Origin: Trileptium ribeirensis
Lineage: Eukaryota; Nematoda; Enoplea; Enoplida; Thoracostomopsidae
Direction: 5' to 3'
DNA: 64,000 bases
Assembly: GCA_030248225.1 (NCBI GenBank)
Contig: JASANE010005173.1
Span: 1 to 64,000 of the forward strand
A program made the position numbers and the translations under genes. Below the pieces are notes generated by a model. It searched no databases and was not told the DNA's origin. It saw only the letters and a program-made list of their open reading frames with translations. Below are positions 1 to 11,795 of the stretch, piece after piece (positions within the stretch are counted from its first letter, which is position 1; every line of letters starts with the position of its first letter).

Positions 1-60
1 TTTGCTATTATGCAAAATCGCTATTTTGACCCTGCATATGGGGTCGGAGCTGTTCGCATT

Positions 61-240
61 GAAGTAAAGCGCACATTCTCGTCACTTATACTATCGAATA
101 AAAGAATTTAATGAAATCCATTCATCCGAAGATGAGTTATGCATGACAGAAACAGACAAGAAAAGAAATTTTCACGATTTTTCACCCCAGCTTTCTCAGT
201 GGAAACTCCACTTGCTTTCGCTCGCTCCGTTTCAACAAGA
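61..240 (-). repeat. Dispersed repeat family R1, inverted copy
   Basis: Reverse complement of the block at 9680-9880: GCTCCGTTTC at the right end, GATGAGTTATGCATGACAGA in the middle and CGCACATTCTCGTCACTT at the left. It is diverged and has no coding capacity. Confidence 0.6.
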
Positions 241-296
241 TAGAATATTCTGATGCAAGGTCAATATGCCGATGCCAAAACAATACGTGAAGTGTC

Positions 297-1073
297 ATGC
301 TTGGAAACTGTAGAAAACAACCATTAAAATCGTTTTACTCAAAATATAAAATAATTCGAGATTTTGCGCATAGCGATACGAAGTTTCCCAAAATGGTATG
401 GTGCTCAAAAACAAGAAATAAAAATTATTCATAGCACACAGGTTTTGGAGAACAAAATTTTCTCCCCTAAAAATTCCCATAGTAGCATCCCCACAACGTA
501 GAATATGATTCCAGTCACTTTAGCATCGGTAATTACGTCTCAGATCTTGTCATCCATTACTGCAAGACATTAAACAATAAGTTACTTTAAAGCAAAATAT
601 ACGCGACTTACGTGGGTTTAACAGCAATTATCAGCGTTTCCATAATAACCACGTCATACTAAAATTGTATGAAAGGCAACAAAACCATTGTGTGTTGCTT
701 CAATAGATTATTCTCTATGTTCCCTTACTGCGAAACATTAACTTATCAGAATAAACCCACGATATATATACCACACTTTACGAACAGTGTATATGTATAA
801 AATCTCAGATAATTATTATTAGTATGACATCCGTTACAACGGTGAATGAATTCAAAATACAAGGCTTCCAAACTCGAGTTGTTTCGACTAACTTGAAACT
901 ATATTATACGCATTACATCGCTCTGAACTCGAATATTATAACCAAGAGTGCATAACAAAAGAGTATGACACTTTTTGCATCCTAGTGTTAGCCTGCGATA
1001 GGCGTTATATGTGTTTTAAGCTTACCACACTATGTCTAGAAAGGGTGGGATAAAACGCATTGACTGACCTCTC
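297..1073. other. Left-end non-coding stretch
   Basis: AT-rich DNA with no open frame that looks coding on either strand, and no clear repeat besides the R1 copy to its left. Confidence 0.4.
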
Positions 1074-1296
1074 GTTTCGGGTACGTCAAAATACATTTTA
1101 CATGCCGCCCGTTGATTGGGGGGCGTGTCGGACACCCCAACATACATATGAGGAGCTAGTTTGACCTGATGATAGTTATATAACCTGGTTTTGATCAAGG
1201 CAAGCTTCGAAGTGTCCGTGGCATCTAACACAAGATACATTAAATTAGAGTGTAGGATAATATCATACTCTTTCCTTATCTCCAGCTTACACATTG
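1074..1296 (-). CDS. Possible isolated exon, unknown protein
   Basis: On the minus strand an acceptor-like CTTAACTAG precedes 1296 and a donor-like GAGAG/GTCAGT follows 1074. Between them the frame is open for about 74 codons, with little bias to simple sequence (for example LYNYHQVKLAPHMYVGVSD and CKMYFDVPE). It resembles real coding sequence more than the surrounding AT-rich DNA, but no family was recognised and no neighbouring exon was found. A transposon remnant is the main alternative. Confidence 0.25.
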
Positions 1297-3089
1297 CTAG
1301 TTAAGCATATGGGTTGAAACAAACACAAGTGAAGCTGGTAAGCACTAAAATATACGATACAAAAATAAAATGGCTATCTTCACGGAAACAAACTTAAACA
1401 TGACGTTTGCTTCATTGCAGTAATAAAGTGATGAAATTGGTCTCTTCGTTGTAGGTTGGGATCGTCCGCGAGCCAAAAATCCCCTGTTAGCCCACCACCT
1501 GGCAACAGAGAATCCCAAAATGTTTGATATTGATTCAGAACACACAAAAAATAAAAAAATAAAAGTGGGCAAACCTTTTACTATTTTCCGGATCAAGGCA
1601 GTTATATCCCTAATATAGTACCATCAAATAATAAATAACACATAACACAATGATAACAAATAACAAAAACAAACCAAAAATATATATAAAAACCAGCGCA
1701 AACATTAAGATTCCGCACTCCCACTCCAGATGTCCCCCAAAATGAACATGAAGCCTCCATGGAAATCACCTTATTTTTTTCGGCCAGTGGTAAAGCCAGG
1801 GATATAACTACAGTTAGACCGTGATAGCATTGCGTCTGATGGGACCTGGTCCGATTTGTGGTCACATTGCAATCCGATTTGATCCGAACCGATACGACCA
1901 AATTCTTTGCTTACCCCCGCAAGTGTATATACGTGTTTCTCGCCTCATCTTCTGATTCGGATACGATATAATTATTGTGCATTTTCTATCGGATCAAATT
2001 GGATGCAATATGAGCACTGCATATATAGAACACGTGCAAATCGTATCATATCGGAGGCAAATACACGTCCTTGTGGACCTAAATAAAAACAAGTATTTGT
2101 CAGGCCGTTCCCGATTTAACAGCTGCATACCCACCATGCAAATTTAATGTAAAAAACACCATGTTTCTCTCCAATCATAGATGACTAGAGCTTAGTTAGG
2201 CTACATACCGATCCTAAGGAAATATTACCAAAAAAACTGTTCCAAACGTTGTATACTCGTCACGTGCATGTAGACAGCAAAGTGGTATTCTCAATGACAG
2301 TATATACAACGTTTTATAAAGTGCATATACAATCCTGTGTAAAACATTCAAAGTTAAAAAAGAAATTCATCAAACCTACAGACAATGACATCACCCATAA
2401 TTCATATTACTTACCATGTGGCTGGGTAATTAAAAATGATGATAATATATTATATAGTTCGATACAAATATCATAATATATCACATTATTGTAAATAAAA
2501 TAGTCAGCCGGCGAAGCCGAACGTCAGGCGTACATTTTTAAGACTAGTCGGTAGTGGAACTACATTTGTGAGCGGAGCTTAAAGTGTGGCATTACGAATG
2601 TACTCAATTTTATGTTCTTCAAATAACTACATTGCATAGGGCATAGGGCTTTATCATTGGTAAAAATATTACATTTGAATTCTTCGACCCAAAAAACCCT
2701 ATAATGGTTTGATCGAAACGATTCTATTTCAATAAATAACACAAATATTGCAAAATTCTCTATTTTAGCTACATAAGCTTAACTAATTAGCTAATTACTA
2801 ATTAACCACCCAAAATTTTTTAATCCCAAATATCAGGTGCACACTCTGACATGATAGGCTTTCAAACAAAAAAAGTTTTTAAAATCGATTCAGTGGTTCT
2901 TGAGATCCGTCGGACCGAACGAACGAACTAACGAATGGACGGACATCGACCTTTTTAATCCCAGACAGAAAATAAAAACGCTTCGCTTCGCTCCGCTCAA
3001 TAAGACTCAGGAGACCATTCTTTTTCATAGCTGAAATAAGTAGATGATTAATCCATGAACAAAAATAATAATATCGCAGAACGACAGCG
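1297..3089. other. Non-coding sequence downstream of CHPF
   Basis: Short AT-rich open frames only. Around 2870-3005 a low-copy block with AACGAACGAACTAACGAATG and CGCTTCGCTTCGCTCCGCTC resembles the 'cgctccg' ends of family R1. A TTTTTAATCCC (reverse ATTAAA-like) about 130 bases below the CHPF stop is a weak poly(A) signal candidate. Confidence 0.4.
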
Positions 3090-5000
3090 TTATAATTTAA
3101 CTCTGCCTTTTTCAACTTCCTGGAGTAAAACACTTGCCAACTGCTGTTTCGACGCCATCCCATGAGCGTATTCCTTGAAGCAGCGTAATTTATCGTCGTT
3201 TTCATCGATAAATAGATTTTCAAAGCCACTATTTTGTTCACCACTAACGCCTTGCTTATTACTGGCTTCGAATGCACGAAGGCAAGCGTCAGACTGCGCC
3301 GGCTCAACGTAGTAAAAACGTAAATTCGGCTCTGTGGCTCGCATTACATGAATCTTTGGTCGCTTCTTATTGTTTGATAGCAGTGGCGACTCCGGAGTTT
3401 GTGTAGCCGGCGGTGGTATGTATCGTAGAAACATTTCAACAACGTCATCGCGTTTCATCGCTCTTACACTGTCGAATAATCCGCCTTCAAGTGCTTGGCG
3501 ATATGCATTGCGAAAATCCGATGCATAAAAGCCAACGGTCTCGAAATTGTTACCGTCGAAGCGACCGTAGTCCTTGTGGATTTCAAAGCGCGGCCCTCGG
3601 TACGAACTAGGAGGCACAACAATTTTCCGCGAACTACTTCCAGGCTCTCTGCCAAGAACGCGCTCCAGGATATCGGGATTATACTGCGTGAATGGAACCG
3701 GCGAAAAAATTTGTGTTTTTAGGATAGTATTCATTCGAACACGATTCAAAAATTCAGGTGCAAATTCCGTGGTCCGTGGCGGCAATATCAAAATAAGTCC
3801 ATCTTGTTGCTGATCGCTATTTTCCGCCACTGACTCGTCAACATGACGCAAAACTTCATGAACGATTGCAGCCTGAGACATGGGACGAATATAATCGCTA
3901 TTCTCGTCTAAAACAAATCGTTCAGAAGCACCCCTTCTAACATTCACATAATGAACTCTATTTGAAACCATATCATTACCTTTTTTACCATTGTCGCTAG
4001 GGGGCGAATTACTGATTTCTAATATTGTGTCGATCAACGGCTGAAAAACATCACCTTCATAATTGTCATCGACCTTTTCGACATCTTCGTCGTCATAAAC
4101 TAAAGCATAGGTCAAACCAATATTATCCTTAAGTGAGTTAGCGACAAACATACGTACTAGGTGAACGGCATGTTCAACTTCACTCTTATCTGTCTGACGT
4201 ACTAGTACAACCGCGTTCACGTGTGTCGCTTCGGTTACATATGGCACAGGTATTACTTCGACCCGATTTAGCGGTTTCCGTACATAGACTCGTCGCTCGT
4301 GCGAAACCAGCTCTCGATTTCCACGATCATTCGACATCTCTATCCATAGATCGAGTAGATATTCCATACCCACGGTGGGGTCCCAACTACGATAGCCGTT
4401 GATTATACTGACGTCGATGTTACAATATTTCTTTAGTGCTCCGCTCGTATCACATAGCTTTTGAAAGATTTTTGATTTTGCAAAACCGACAACCTCATCA
4501 ATTTCTTGCTTGTCATTATCGTCTAAGGGCCGGCTATTGACATGGGCGTCCCACATAAACATGGAATCACTCGTAAAATAATCCCACTTTGGTACTTCCC
4601 AGCGATTCTTGGGTCGGACGCGATGTGCCCCCGTGAACGGATCACGAGATCCAAACGGCCACTTATCGGCGCCAGCTGATTTCACGGTCTCTCGCCGCAT
4701 TTTCGTCTGTGAACCAAGATCATCATCACCAGTTTCGGCATCTGCACGTTCGTCTTCATCTTTAGTCAAATTGCTAATTTCCTCCTTAATCGCAGCAATA
4801 TGAGTTTGAATAGCATTTATTTCAAGCGAAGTAAAATAATCGTGAAGTGAACAAATCGTACGGGCATGATTATCGGTGTCAACAGTAGGAAATACGACAA
4901 CTGCTGAGTTGAATCCATCATTTTTCGACAACGCTTCTATGTCAATTGAGCCGGATGTAACTTGTGAGCCTTCTAGGTGCCACGCTTTAAATTGTTTGCC
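3090..5000 (-). CDS. CHPF: CHPF exon 3: second glycosyltransferase-like domain and C terminus
   Basis: The acceptor ATATCTTTAG precedes 5000 and the frame runs 636 codons to TAA at 3092-3090. The exon really begins about 23 codons before the TTG at 4931, with GKQFKAWHLEGS continuing the fold from exon 2. A coiled or acidic linker (about 425-455), the WDYFT motif, NGYRSWDP..GMEY and VEVIPVPYVTEA follow in family order. The last 140 residues, with GRFD, FYASDF, MRATEPN and a SKQQLASVLLQE end, match the CHPF tail rather than the CHSY WGLEDVDLF region. Confidence 0.93.
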   Translation of the reverse strand, partial: GKQFKAWHLEGSQVTSGSIDIEALSKNDGFNSAVVVFPTVDTDNHARTICSLHDYFTSLEINAIQTHIAAIKEEISNLTKDEDERADAETGDDDLGSQTKMRRETVKSAGADKWPFGSRDPFTGAHRVRPKNRWEVPKWDYFTSDSMFMWDAHVNSRPLDDNDKQEIDEVVGFAKSKIFQKLCDTSGALKKYCNIDVSIINGYRSWDPTVGMEYLLDLWIEMSNDRGNRELVSHERRVYVRKPLNRVEVIPVPYVTEATHVNAVVLVRQTDKSEVEHAVHLVRMFVANSLKDNIGLTYALVYDDEDVEKVDDNYEGDVFQPLIDTILEISNSPPSDNGKKGNDMVSNRVHYVNVRRGASERFVLDENSDYIRPMSQAAIVHEVLRHVDESVAENSDQQQDGLILILPPRTTEFAPEFLNRVRMNTILKTQIFSPVPFTQYNPDILERVLGREPGSSSRKIVVPPSSYRGPRFEIHKDYGRFDGNNFETVGFYASDFRNAYRQALEGGLFDSVRAMKRDDVVEMFLRYIPPPATQTPESPLLSNNKKRPKIHVMRATEPNLRFYYVEPAQSDACLRAFEASNKQGVSGEQNSGFENLFIDENDDKLRCFKEYAHGMASKQQLASVLLQEVEKGRVKL

Positions 5001-8000
5001 CTAAAGATATAAATAGCAAAAATCACATGCATAAACTTATTTATATGCAATAAATTAGCACTAAATTTAGATTACAGTTAAGCACATAAATAAAGGTAAA
5101 ATCTTCAAGAATAGTTCGTGGAAAACTTACAAAGCCAAATCGCACAGCGCTCAATTTTCCGACCTGATTGCAAACAATTATTCATAAACAATTCGCGAAG
5201 GGTTTGCTTTTACTGACCGTTACTGTACGTAAACACTTCGATATCTGGAAAACTTAGACGCTCATGCATGCAAAACAAAAAACTGTACACATAAATTCCT
5301 TATTATTTTTTATGACTGCAAAATGATCTTTTGAAATCGTACTAACAAGAATTTGAAAAATAAATCCGTCATAGAACGCAAAAATTTGCAAAGTAAGGTA
5401 AAACATAAGTTTAAACTTAATTAATATAGATCATTATGTATACAAGATCCGAAAAATTAACAGTGGTCACATCAATGGACATGGCTGGGTAGGAGCTGTA
5501 TCAGCCAGCAGATGTTTGGGCGAAATTTCATGAATTACGATATTAGACATTAATAAAAAATAACAAATATTCCGTGAGTTTCGAGCACAATGTTTTCCGC
5601 CGCTAGCTAGTCACGATTTATACCCCATCGAGCTTTTATGGGTGAAATTTCGCACCTTTGGCAAGTAGCTGTGTGCCACTACCACCCAATATCGAATTAT
5701 CCCCATAAAGAAGAAATTTTTGAATAGGTTCCTGCTGCTACCGCAAAACATCGTTCATTTTGTTCAAGCTCGAAAGGATTCTACTGAATATATGTGCACA
5801 CAAACATGACATATTGATTTCAGTCGTATGAAATGGTTTAACTCTCTTGTACGATTTACGATGATGCTGCTGTATAATCGACCTTCAGAATACAGACCTA
5901 AAAGAGTCTTAGCGATTGTTTACGCCAACGTTATGCAGGAGTTTATACCCGCTTCTTCATTCTTAATGAAAATAATCTTCGAGGACACTTCTTAAAGCTC
6001 AACCCGCGTTTTTGCCCTCATCAAAACTGTGCTCGCTTTTGTTTCTCGTATCGTGTCATCGAAATTTGGAACAATCTACCAGCCCACATCGTCTTTGCAT
6101 CGTGGCTCAATAAGTTTAAACAGTTGTTGCACTCGTTTCACACATTCGCCGATCTCTAGAAATCCCTGCTGCCGCATGTTTTTCGATGTTTTTCCAGATT
6201 ATCGCCACAAGTAACTCCAAGAAATTCTGCACAGCCGATTTGTATCGGCTTGCCATACGCTCGAACGATTGCAACAACATACAACACGAAAATCTAGTGA
6301 TGCGGGCGATGGCGGATCAGGTACGGAGTGTAAACTAAAGGTGCCACGATTACCAACCCTTCTGTCATTTTGGCTTCTGCAAATAAAGGGCACGACGGGA
6401 GGGCATGTATACCGATCTTCATCTATATTCCCCCAGGTAAATTTTGGATTCCACCATTTCATACCCAAGATACTTTCTACTACGTACTACTGAAACACTA
6501 GTCCCGTGGCAATATATATTTGGTTGATGGACTATAATCCTGCAAAATGTGCTGTGATGCATTGTGGTCAATGGAACCCATGTGTTATGTATGCAATGGG
6601 TACAAACATTCTCGATATTACTGTTGCAGAGAAAGACCTGGGGTATTGTTGACGTTTGATTTCAAAATGTCTACTCTTTGTATATATGCTTCAAGTAAAC
6701 GCCGTAAAATGATAGCAATGCTGTATAGAACAATTCAATATTGGACTAAACAGGTATGGCTGCAACTGTACCGGGCGCTTATCCACCCACATTTTGAATA
6801 GGTGTCGTAGTCTGGTGTCCTCCCTATATGCGAGGTAAACGGACTATTGAATCAGTACAACGCCACGCCACTAAACTATTACCACAAATTCGCCATCTAA
6901 ATTATCACGATCGACTACGTTACTTAGGCATCCAAACACTAGAAACAGGACGATTGAGAAACGACCTGGTAACTATCGTCAAATTGCAGAAGGACCCGAC
7001 GATTTTAGCTGAGTACTTCGATAGTGACATCCCGCTTACCCGGGGACATACTAAAAAGCTAAAGGCCAAAATCCTTCCAAATCTGACATTCAAAAACATT
7101 TTTTTTGCAAATCGTGCTGTGGCTTTTTGGAACAATTTGCCTGAGCGGGTCATCGCCTCCCCATCTCAGTCGGTGCACAAGGTGCACCGCCACCATCTAC
7201 TTCATTACCGGAATTTTAAGGTGTTATTTTTTCTTTAAATCAGCAAGTGTCCTGTTAAAACGAGGCTATCAAACCGGTCCGGTAGCCAATACAAAATTTA
7301 TCGTTTTGTAATCAGTCGTTCAGCGTTCTTAAACCAACATTTTTACATTTGGAATTGGCTATTGCAATATCTGATTTGTTCTCTACCAGTTACAGCATCC
7401 TCTATTATTTGCTCGGCGCTTTTAGAACAAACCCGTAATTTGTTTCAAGCATCTGTCTAATCTTTCGGTACTTGAAATATCATTTACTTTCACTGAGAAG
7501 AAGACTTTAACAATAAATCGCGGGAGAAGATAAATAATTCGCATTCAGTAACCTGCAACAGTGCAATATATGAACACCTAGCAATCGAACAATACACATA
7601 TACCACACTTCTCAGAGTAAATAATGATAAAATTTCCGCGATATACATCAAATACCTTATACTAACTTACGCTTGATTCTCGCTGACATAATATGCGTTG
7701 ATTATTGTCGATGGCATCTCCGAGACACTGGCCAATATTTTCTGACAAACTATGGTGGAAGCTGTAGCGCTCAACACAGCGCCTATATTGTAGTCCGACC
7801 AGTCGAAGAAGCATATCACGGCTAAATAGGAGACCGGCACGAAAGTCGCATGTCGATGAGTAGGATTCATCGCCTAACTGCTCATGACCTGTAACGCTTT
7901 CGTCATAATTGCCTATAGGACGTCCAAGCATTACTTCATAGCCAATACTCATGTGAGAAACTAGCTCGAACAGTTTAAACGCTTTCAAGTATACCGTATC

Positions 8001-11000
8001 CGGCGCAATAAACACCCAGTCATAGTTATTAGCGATATGGCGACCAATATATTCAAACGCGTGAGCAAATAGCTTAAAGCTCTGAAATTCATATTCATCT
8101 TCAGTACTACTGGGACCATTGGAGGTAGTAATCCCGGGCTGTGACAAGCAAACCATATTTAACGGCCCGCCCAAATTTTCTATGCTCGGACACTTATTTG
8201 CAGCTCCCGGTGTAGTTGTCGAGGCTGCAAACAGTACGAATTTACTAACATAATGAGCAATAGTCCGATTTAAAGCTATCCAGCGCTCTGCGGACTCAGC
8301 GGATCTAGTACCACGGGTGCCGAGAACACCAACAAAGAGTTTGTCCTTAATGCCGAGTTCCGTGGCAAGAAAACGGGGACGTGTTATTTTTGGGCCGATC
8401 CTCTTCCGATGACGTTGGCCTGATTTCTGATCGGGTGACTGATCCTGCTCTCGCTGCTTTGCCGGCGCAGTCGTCGCATACCGTGGCTCAAAATCGTCAT
8501 AGTCATCACCAACCGCATCTAAAATTTGCAACCAAATTACGCCCAGTATGAGACAACTTTATATAAAATATATTTTAACGAATAAAAATTTGTGAGATTG
8601 ATGTTCCAAAGAATTAAACTGGTTAGTTTCAAATAATTCACAAGTATTAATCTCAGCGTTTTCACACATATAATTAAACTGCCCACTAAACTCATTATAA
8701 ATTAATTACTGTCTGCTTCGCCAGAGTCTCGGTCGTTGTCTATTTGTATAAATCAACATTTTCGAACATATCACGTAAGTAACATGTTCTTTTAAACGCA
8801 ATGGTACTTCTCGACGGGCAATGTGATAGAGATGTCATTATATACATCTACTCTATTTATAAACAAACTCTTGCATAATTTCATTCATCTATCGATGCGT
8901 ATGATCAAATAAGTCACAATCTGTGGCAACAAGAAGGTAAAGACATATGTATATAAACATTGTAGTTTATGATCAGAACATTATGTTGCACTCATTTTCT
9001 AGGGTTCTTCTGAAAAATAGTTTAGACTACTCGAGATTCATCAATTTCCAAAATTCAATATTAAAATTAGAATCCATATTTGGCGTTATACCAAAATCAT
9101 CTATCGTATTTTGTGAAACTTACGAATTAGGAAAAGTACGCCAACATTATCATAACTCTGGGGGGCAAAACATGTTGGAAATTAAACTGAGTTTCTAACT
9201 TTTGTAAATCACATTTGAAGCTGCTTTCGAGCCATCTATGTCTTGTTTTCCAGAAAAGCTATATATATATACGTTCTCGTAAAGCTCAAAAGACACTTAT
9301 AAACTAACCAAATACTACTGTACGCAGCCAAGTTTCCGGCGTGGCCTCTCAAATTAGCCGTTAGTTGTGGTATTCAGGAAGAGGTAGACGGTAAAGCCAA
9401 ATAGGGGTGGAACGCAAATAAAATATTAGTTCGTTTAAAAACGATCGTGTAATCGGCGAAAACAGCTTAAACTCAAAATCTAATCAGCCGCTAGAGTACC
9501 AACACGCAGTTTTCTAGCCTTGTCTATGTTGCAGCTACGAAAACAAATGGTAAGACCAAAAATAAAACAAAATAGGATTAGCTAACACATCACCACAAAA
9601 AATTCTATTTACTATCTCTACGAATTATAAATTGACATCCATATTTCCACAATATATAAATTATTTCCGCAGACAAACGTATTGAAACGGAGCGAGCGCA
9701 GTTTCCGCTGATTGCGCTGGGGGAAAAATTATAAAAATGTCTTTTTGTCAGTTTCTGTCATTCATAACTCATCTTCAGATGGATGGATTTCGGTATATTT
9801 TTGATTCGATAGCAAAAGTGACGAGGATGTGCTCTTTAGTTGAAAGCGAAAAAGTCCGACCGCATCTTCTGAGTCAAAATTGCCAAAAAGCATAAAAGTC
9901 TACCAGTCAGGGACCAGTCCTTCGCAGTCCATATCTCGCGACATAGGCTTCACGTCGTAAATGGGCACAATCAGCTTATCGAGATCAACACCTTCGCTGA
10001 CTACGACTTTTTTGTGGAATTACTCCCTGGGTTACATTGGTTCATCGACCCTTTGCCAGAAATAGCGACATTTCGAATTTCGCGGTGTTATTACTATCAG
10101 AAGCGTAACTAGAATTTAGAAAAGGAGGGGTCTAGTCCTATAATAAATGACAAAACGGAGGTGCTCTAGGGATGTCTGGGTATATACTGTTTGCCTGCTA
10201 TCGGGCACCTCCCAACTGAAGAAATTTTGAAAAAATTTGAAGCTGATACACAGCGAGGAAATTTACTTTCACACCAGTGACTGGTAAGATATAATATTGT
10301 GATTTTCGCTTCTGTGCGGCTATCTCGAATTTATTATAAAACAGAAAAATAATCAACGCGAAAAAGGGGGGTTTAGACCCCCAGACCACCCTAGTTACGC
10401 CCTTAATCACTATATATTATTTTTACCGTAAAATGAATGCCTATTAATTACGTTATCAAGCACACAGGTTACGATGGTTTGCGATCTAGAGTCCAACTTT
10501 ACTATATTATATTTTATTGGGGTCTCAAAGGTTTTCTGGTCGACGAACCCAGTTTTCAAAATGCAATGCGTTTTCAAAATTGACAATATATAGTTTTTCC
10601 GGTAGGCTGAATACGAGGCTTTGGTAATCTAAAGACCAGACAAGAATCTCACGGGTTTCCAGACGTTTTCTTTGGATTTTTAATAAATGAACCCAAGTTC
10701 AAGAAATAGGTCCGCAGCATTTTTGTATATCTGTAGTAGTTAAGTAGAAGAACCAGATTTCCAAAATGTAGTGCGTTTTCATTTGTCTGAATATGTATTG
10801 TATGTATGACATCAAGAATGGTCTATATATAAGTATTTCTTAAGGCTACAAACAATTATTTGGTTAATGAATGTCCACGGTACATATTTCATGACTTGTC
10901 TTAGGTTTTCAGTGGGTTTAGGGTCAATGAACCCGATTTCCAGAATATAGTCTCCAGTTGTTTGGTTACGCATTGCATTAATTGTCTATGTAGGTTTTCC

Positions 11001-11795
11001 GTTGGCTGAATACCTTGGTTTGGTTAGGTGGAGTCCAGCATGAGTATCTTATTCCTTTTCAGGTGTTTTCATTGGGTTTAAGATAAATGAACCCGATACC
11101 CACAAAAAATATATTTCTTCTGAAGTTTGGTATATGGCATCAAAATTAGTCTATATAGAGGTTTTCAGGTATACTGAATACAATGATTTGGTTACCTACA
11201 GTCCAGCGTGCACATTTCATGCCTTTTCATGGTTTAGGGTCAACGAACCTGAAGCCAGAATATTAATATAGTCTGTCTTCATTTGTTTGGTTACGCATTG
11301 CGCCCTGGTTACCAAGAATTATCTATATAGGTTTTGCGGTAGGCTGAATACGAGGGTTTGGTTCTTGGTGCGTTGTCAGTTGTTTTAGGTGGGATTAGGG
11401 TCGACGAGGCTTTAGAGTTTTCTATAGGGTCAGGATTCTTCAAGAGGTCTTAAGATATATAGTATATATATTAATCAAACATAGCCTGTTACAGGTGATT
11501 AAAAAATAACTTAAAAATGAAACCACGCTCGCTCCGTTTCACCCTCGGTTGCGAGACACTACTTTATACCTGCTATTCCATTCCCTTTCCTGTCCAATTG
11601 CTGTCCTTTCCCCACAGCGGCTGACATTTTTAAAGCTTCGATCGTTTCACTGTCGACATCATCACAGTCAATATTGAGCAATTTTGGCAAAATATTTGGA
11701 ACAACAAAAATTCCAATTAGAACACCGACGCAAATTCCGAGAAAAACTGGTTTAAGAAAGCGTATAATGGGCAGTACCGATGATCGTAGCAACAT
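3090..11795 (-). CDS. CHPF: Chondroitin polymerising factor (CHPF / MIG-22 type), whole gene, 3 exons
   Basis: Exons 11570-11795, 7671-8518 and 3090-5000 join with phases 1 and 0 and give 994 residues. The order is a short cytoplasmic tail, one N-terminal membrane anchor (about residues 16-33), a first glycosyltransferase-like domain (about 125-350) and a second (about 480-990), the layout of Golgi type II chondroitin synthases. Conserved CHPF stretches are visible: NGY.(S/F)DP..GMEY..DL near 559, VE(V/I)(I/L)PVPYVTEA at 605-616, and FLNR.RM near 775. CHPF partners chondroitin synthase to polymerise GlcA-GalNAc chains; the C. elegans member is MIG-22. Neither domain shows a DxD metal motif: the first has PDTVY at about 248 where catalytic relatives have a DDD/DxD run, the second has PPRTTEF. 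This favours CHPF over CHSY1. The product is longer than the roughly 775 residues of the human protein, partly through acidic linkers. Confidence 0.93.
5902..6159 (+). pseudogene. LINE reverse-transcriptase C-terminal remnant 1
   Basis: The plus-strand frame reads LRQRYAGVYTRFFILNE, LRGHFLKL, FSYRVIEIWNNLPAHIV and LNKFKQLL to TAG. This is the RGH...F..RV...WN.LP...V...S...F pattern at the 3' end of Jockey/CR1-type non-LTR retrotransposon polymerases. The fragment is 5'-truncated and sits antisense in CHPF intron 2. Confidence 0.7.
6547..7238 (+). pseudogene. LINE reverse-transcriptase C-terminal remnant 2, frameshifted
   Basis: The first frame (6547-6801) reads ERPGVLLTFDFKMSTLCIYA and LYRALIHPHFE; the second (6828-7238) reads RTIESVQRHATKLLP, RLRNDL, LTRGHTKKL and FFANRAVAFWNNLPERVIAS. 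Together they follow the (D)LGV, RP.(F/L)E, IE.VQRRATK, RGH, WN.LPE order of CR1/Jockey polymerases, with stops and a frameshift near 6802-6827. It is dead and, like remnant 1, lies antisense in CHPF intron 2. Confidence 0.8.
7671..8518 (-). CDS. CHPF: CHPF exon 2: first glycosyltransferase-like domain
   Basis: The acceptor is TTTTAG before 8518 and the donor is GTAAGT after 7671 (phase 0). The exon encodes residues 76-358: an acidic then basic low-complexity stem, LFVGVL at about 136-141, a WVFIAPDTVY segment at about 243-252, LGRP, CDFRAGLLFSRDML and a SENIGQCL region. These match the order of the N-terminal domain of CHPF proteins, in which PDT.Y stands where active relatives keep Asp residues. 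Confidence 0.9.
9680..9880 (+). repeat. Dispersed repeat family R1, copy
   Basis: This copy contains CTGTCATTCATAACTCATC, a GATGGATTTCGGTA block and GACGAGGATGTGCTCTTTAG. The same blocks appear inverted at about 61-240 and in the same sense at about 33097-33250. The flanking 'cggagcgagcgcagtttccgc' half is retained here. Confidence 0.65.
10540..11430. repeat. Degenerate satellite, about 150-190 bp period
   Basis: Versions of GGGTTTAGGGTCAATGAACC followed by a TTCCAGAATATAGTC block recur near 10548, 10687, 10920, 11080, 11230 and 11400, with GGTTTTCCGGTAGGCTGAATAC between them. Copies have diverged strongly, so this is an old array inside CHPF intron 1. Confidence 0.6.
11570..11795 (-). CDS. 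CHPF: CHPF exon 1: start codon and membrane anchor
   Basis: The ATG is at 11795-11793. The first 15 residues carry Arg and Lys, then a hydrophobic run (PVFLGICVGVLIGIFVV) forms a type II signal anchor, followed by an acidic stem. The exon closes at a GTATAAAG donor in phase 1; the single G joins AT from exon 2 to make an Asp codon. The open frame runs only four codons into the intron before a stop. No TATA box or other promoter element is convincing upstream. Confidence 0.82.

Larger units (their letters stand above)
8519..11569. other. CHPF intron 1, mostly repeat
   Basis: No coding exon is supported here. It holds a dispersed repeat at about 9680-9880, a degenerate tandem repeat at about 10540-11430 and a short CGCTCCGTTTCACCCTCG-type repeat remnant next to exon 1. 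The rest is unremarkable AT-rich sequence. Confidence 0.6.

Noticed and set aside
4609..4803. Plus-strand frames over CHPF exon 3
   Set aside because: Antisense shadows of a conserved coding exon.
4931..4931. TTG as a start for the CHPF C-terminal frame
   Set aside because: The frame stays open upstream to a good acceptor at 5001 and the added residues fit the family.
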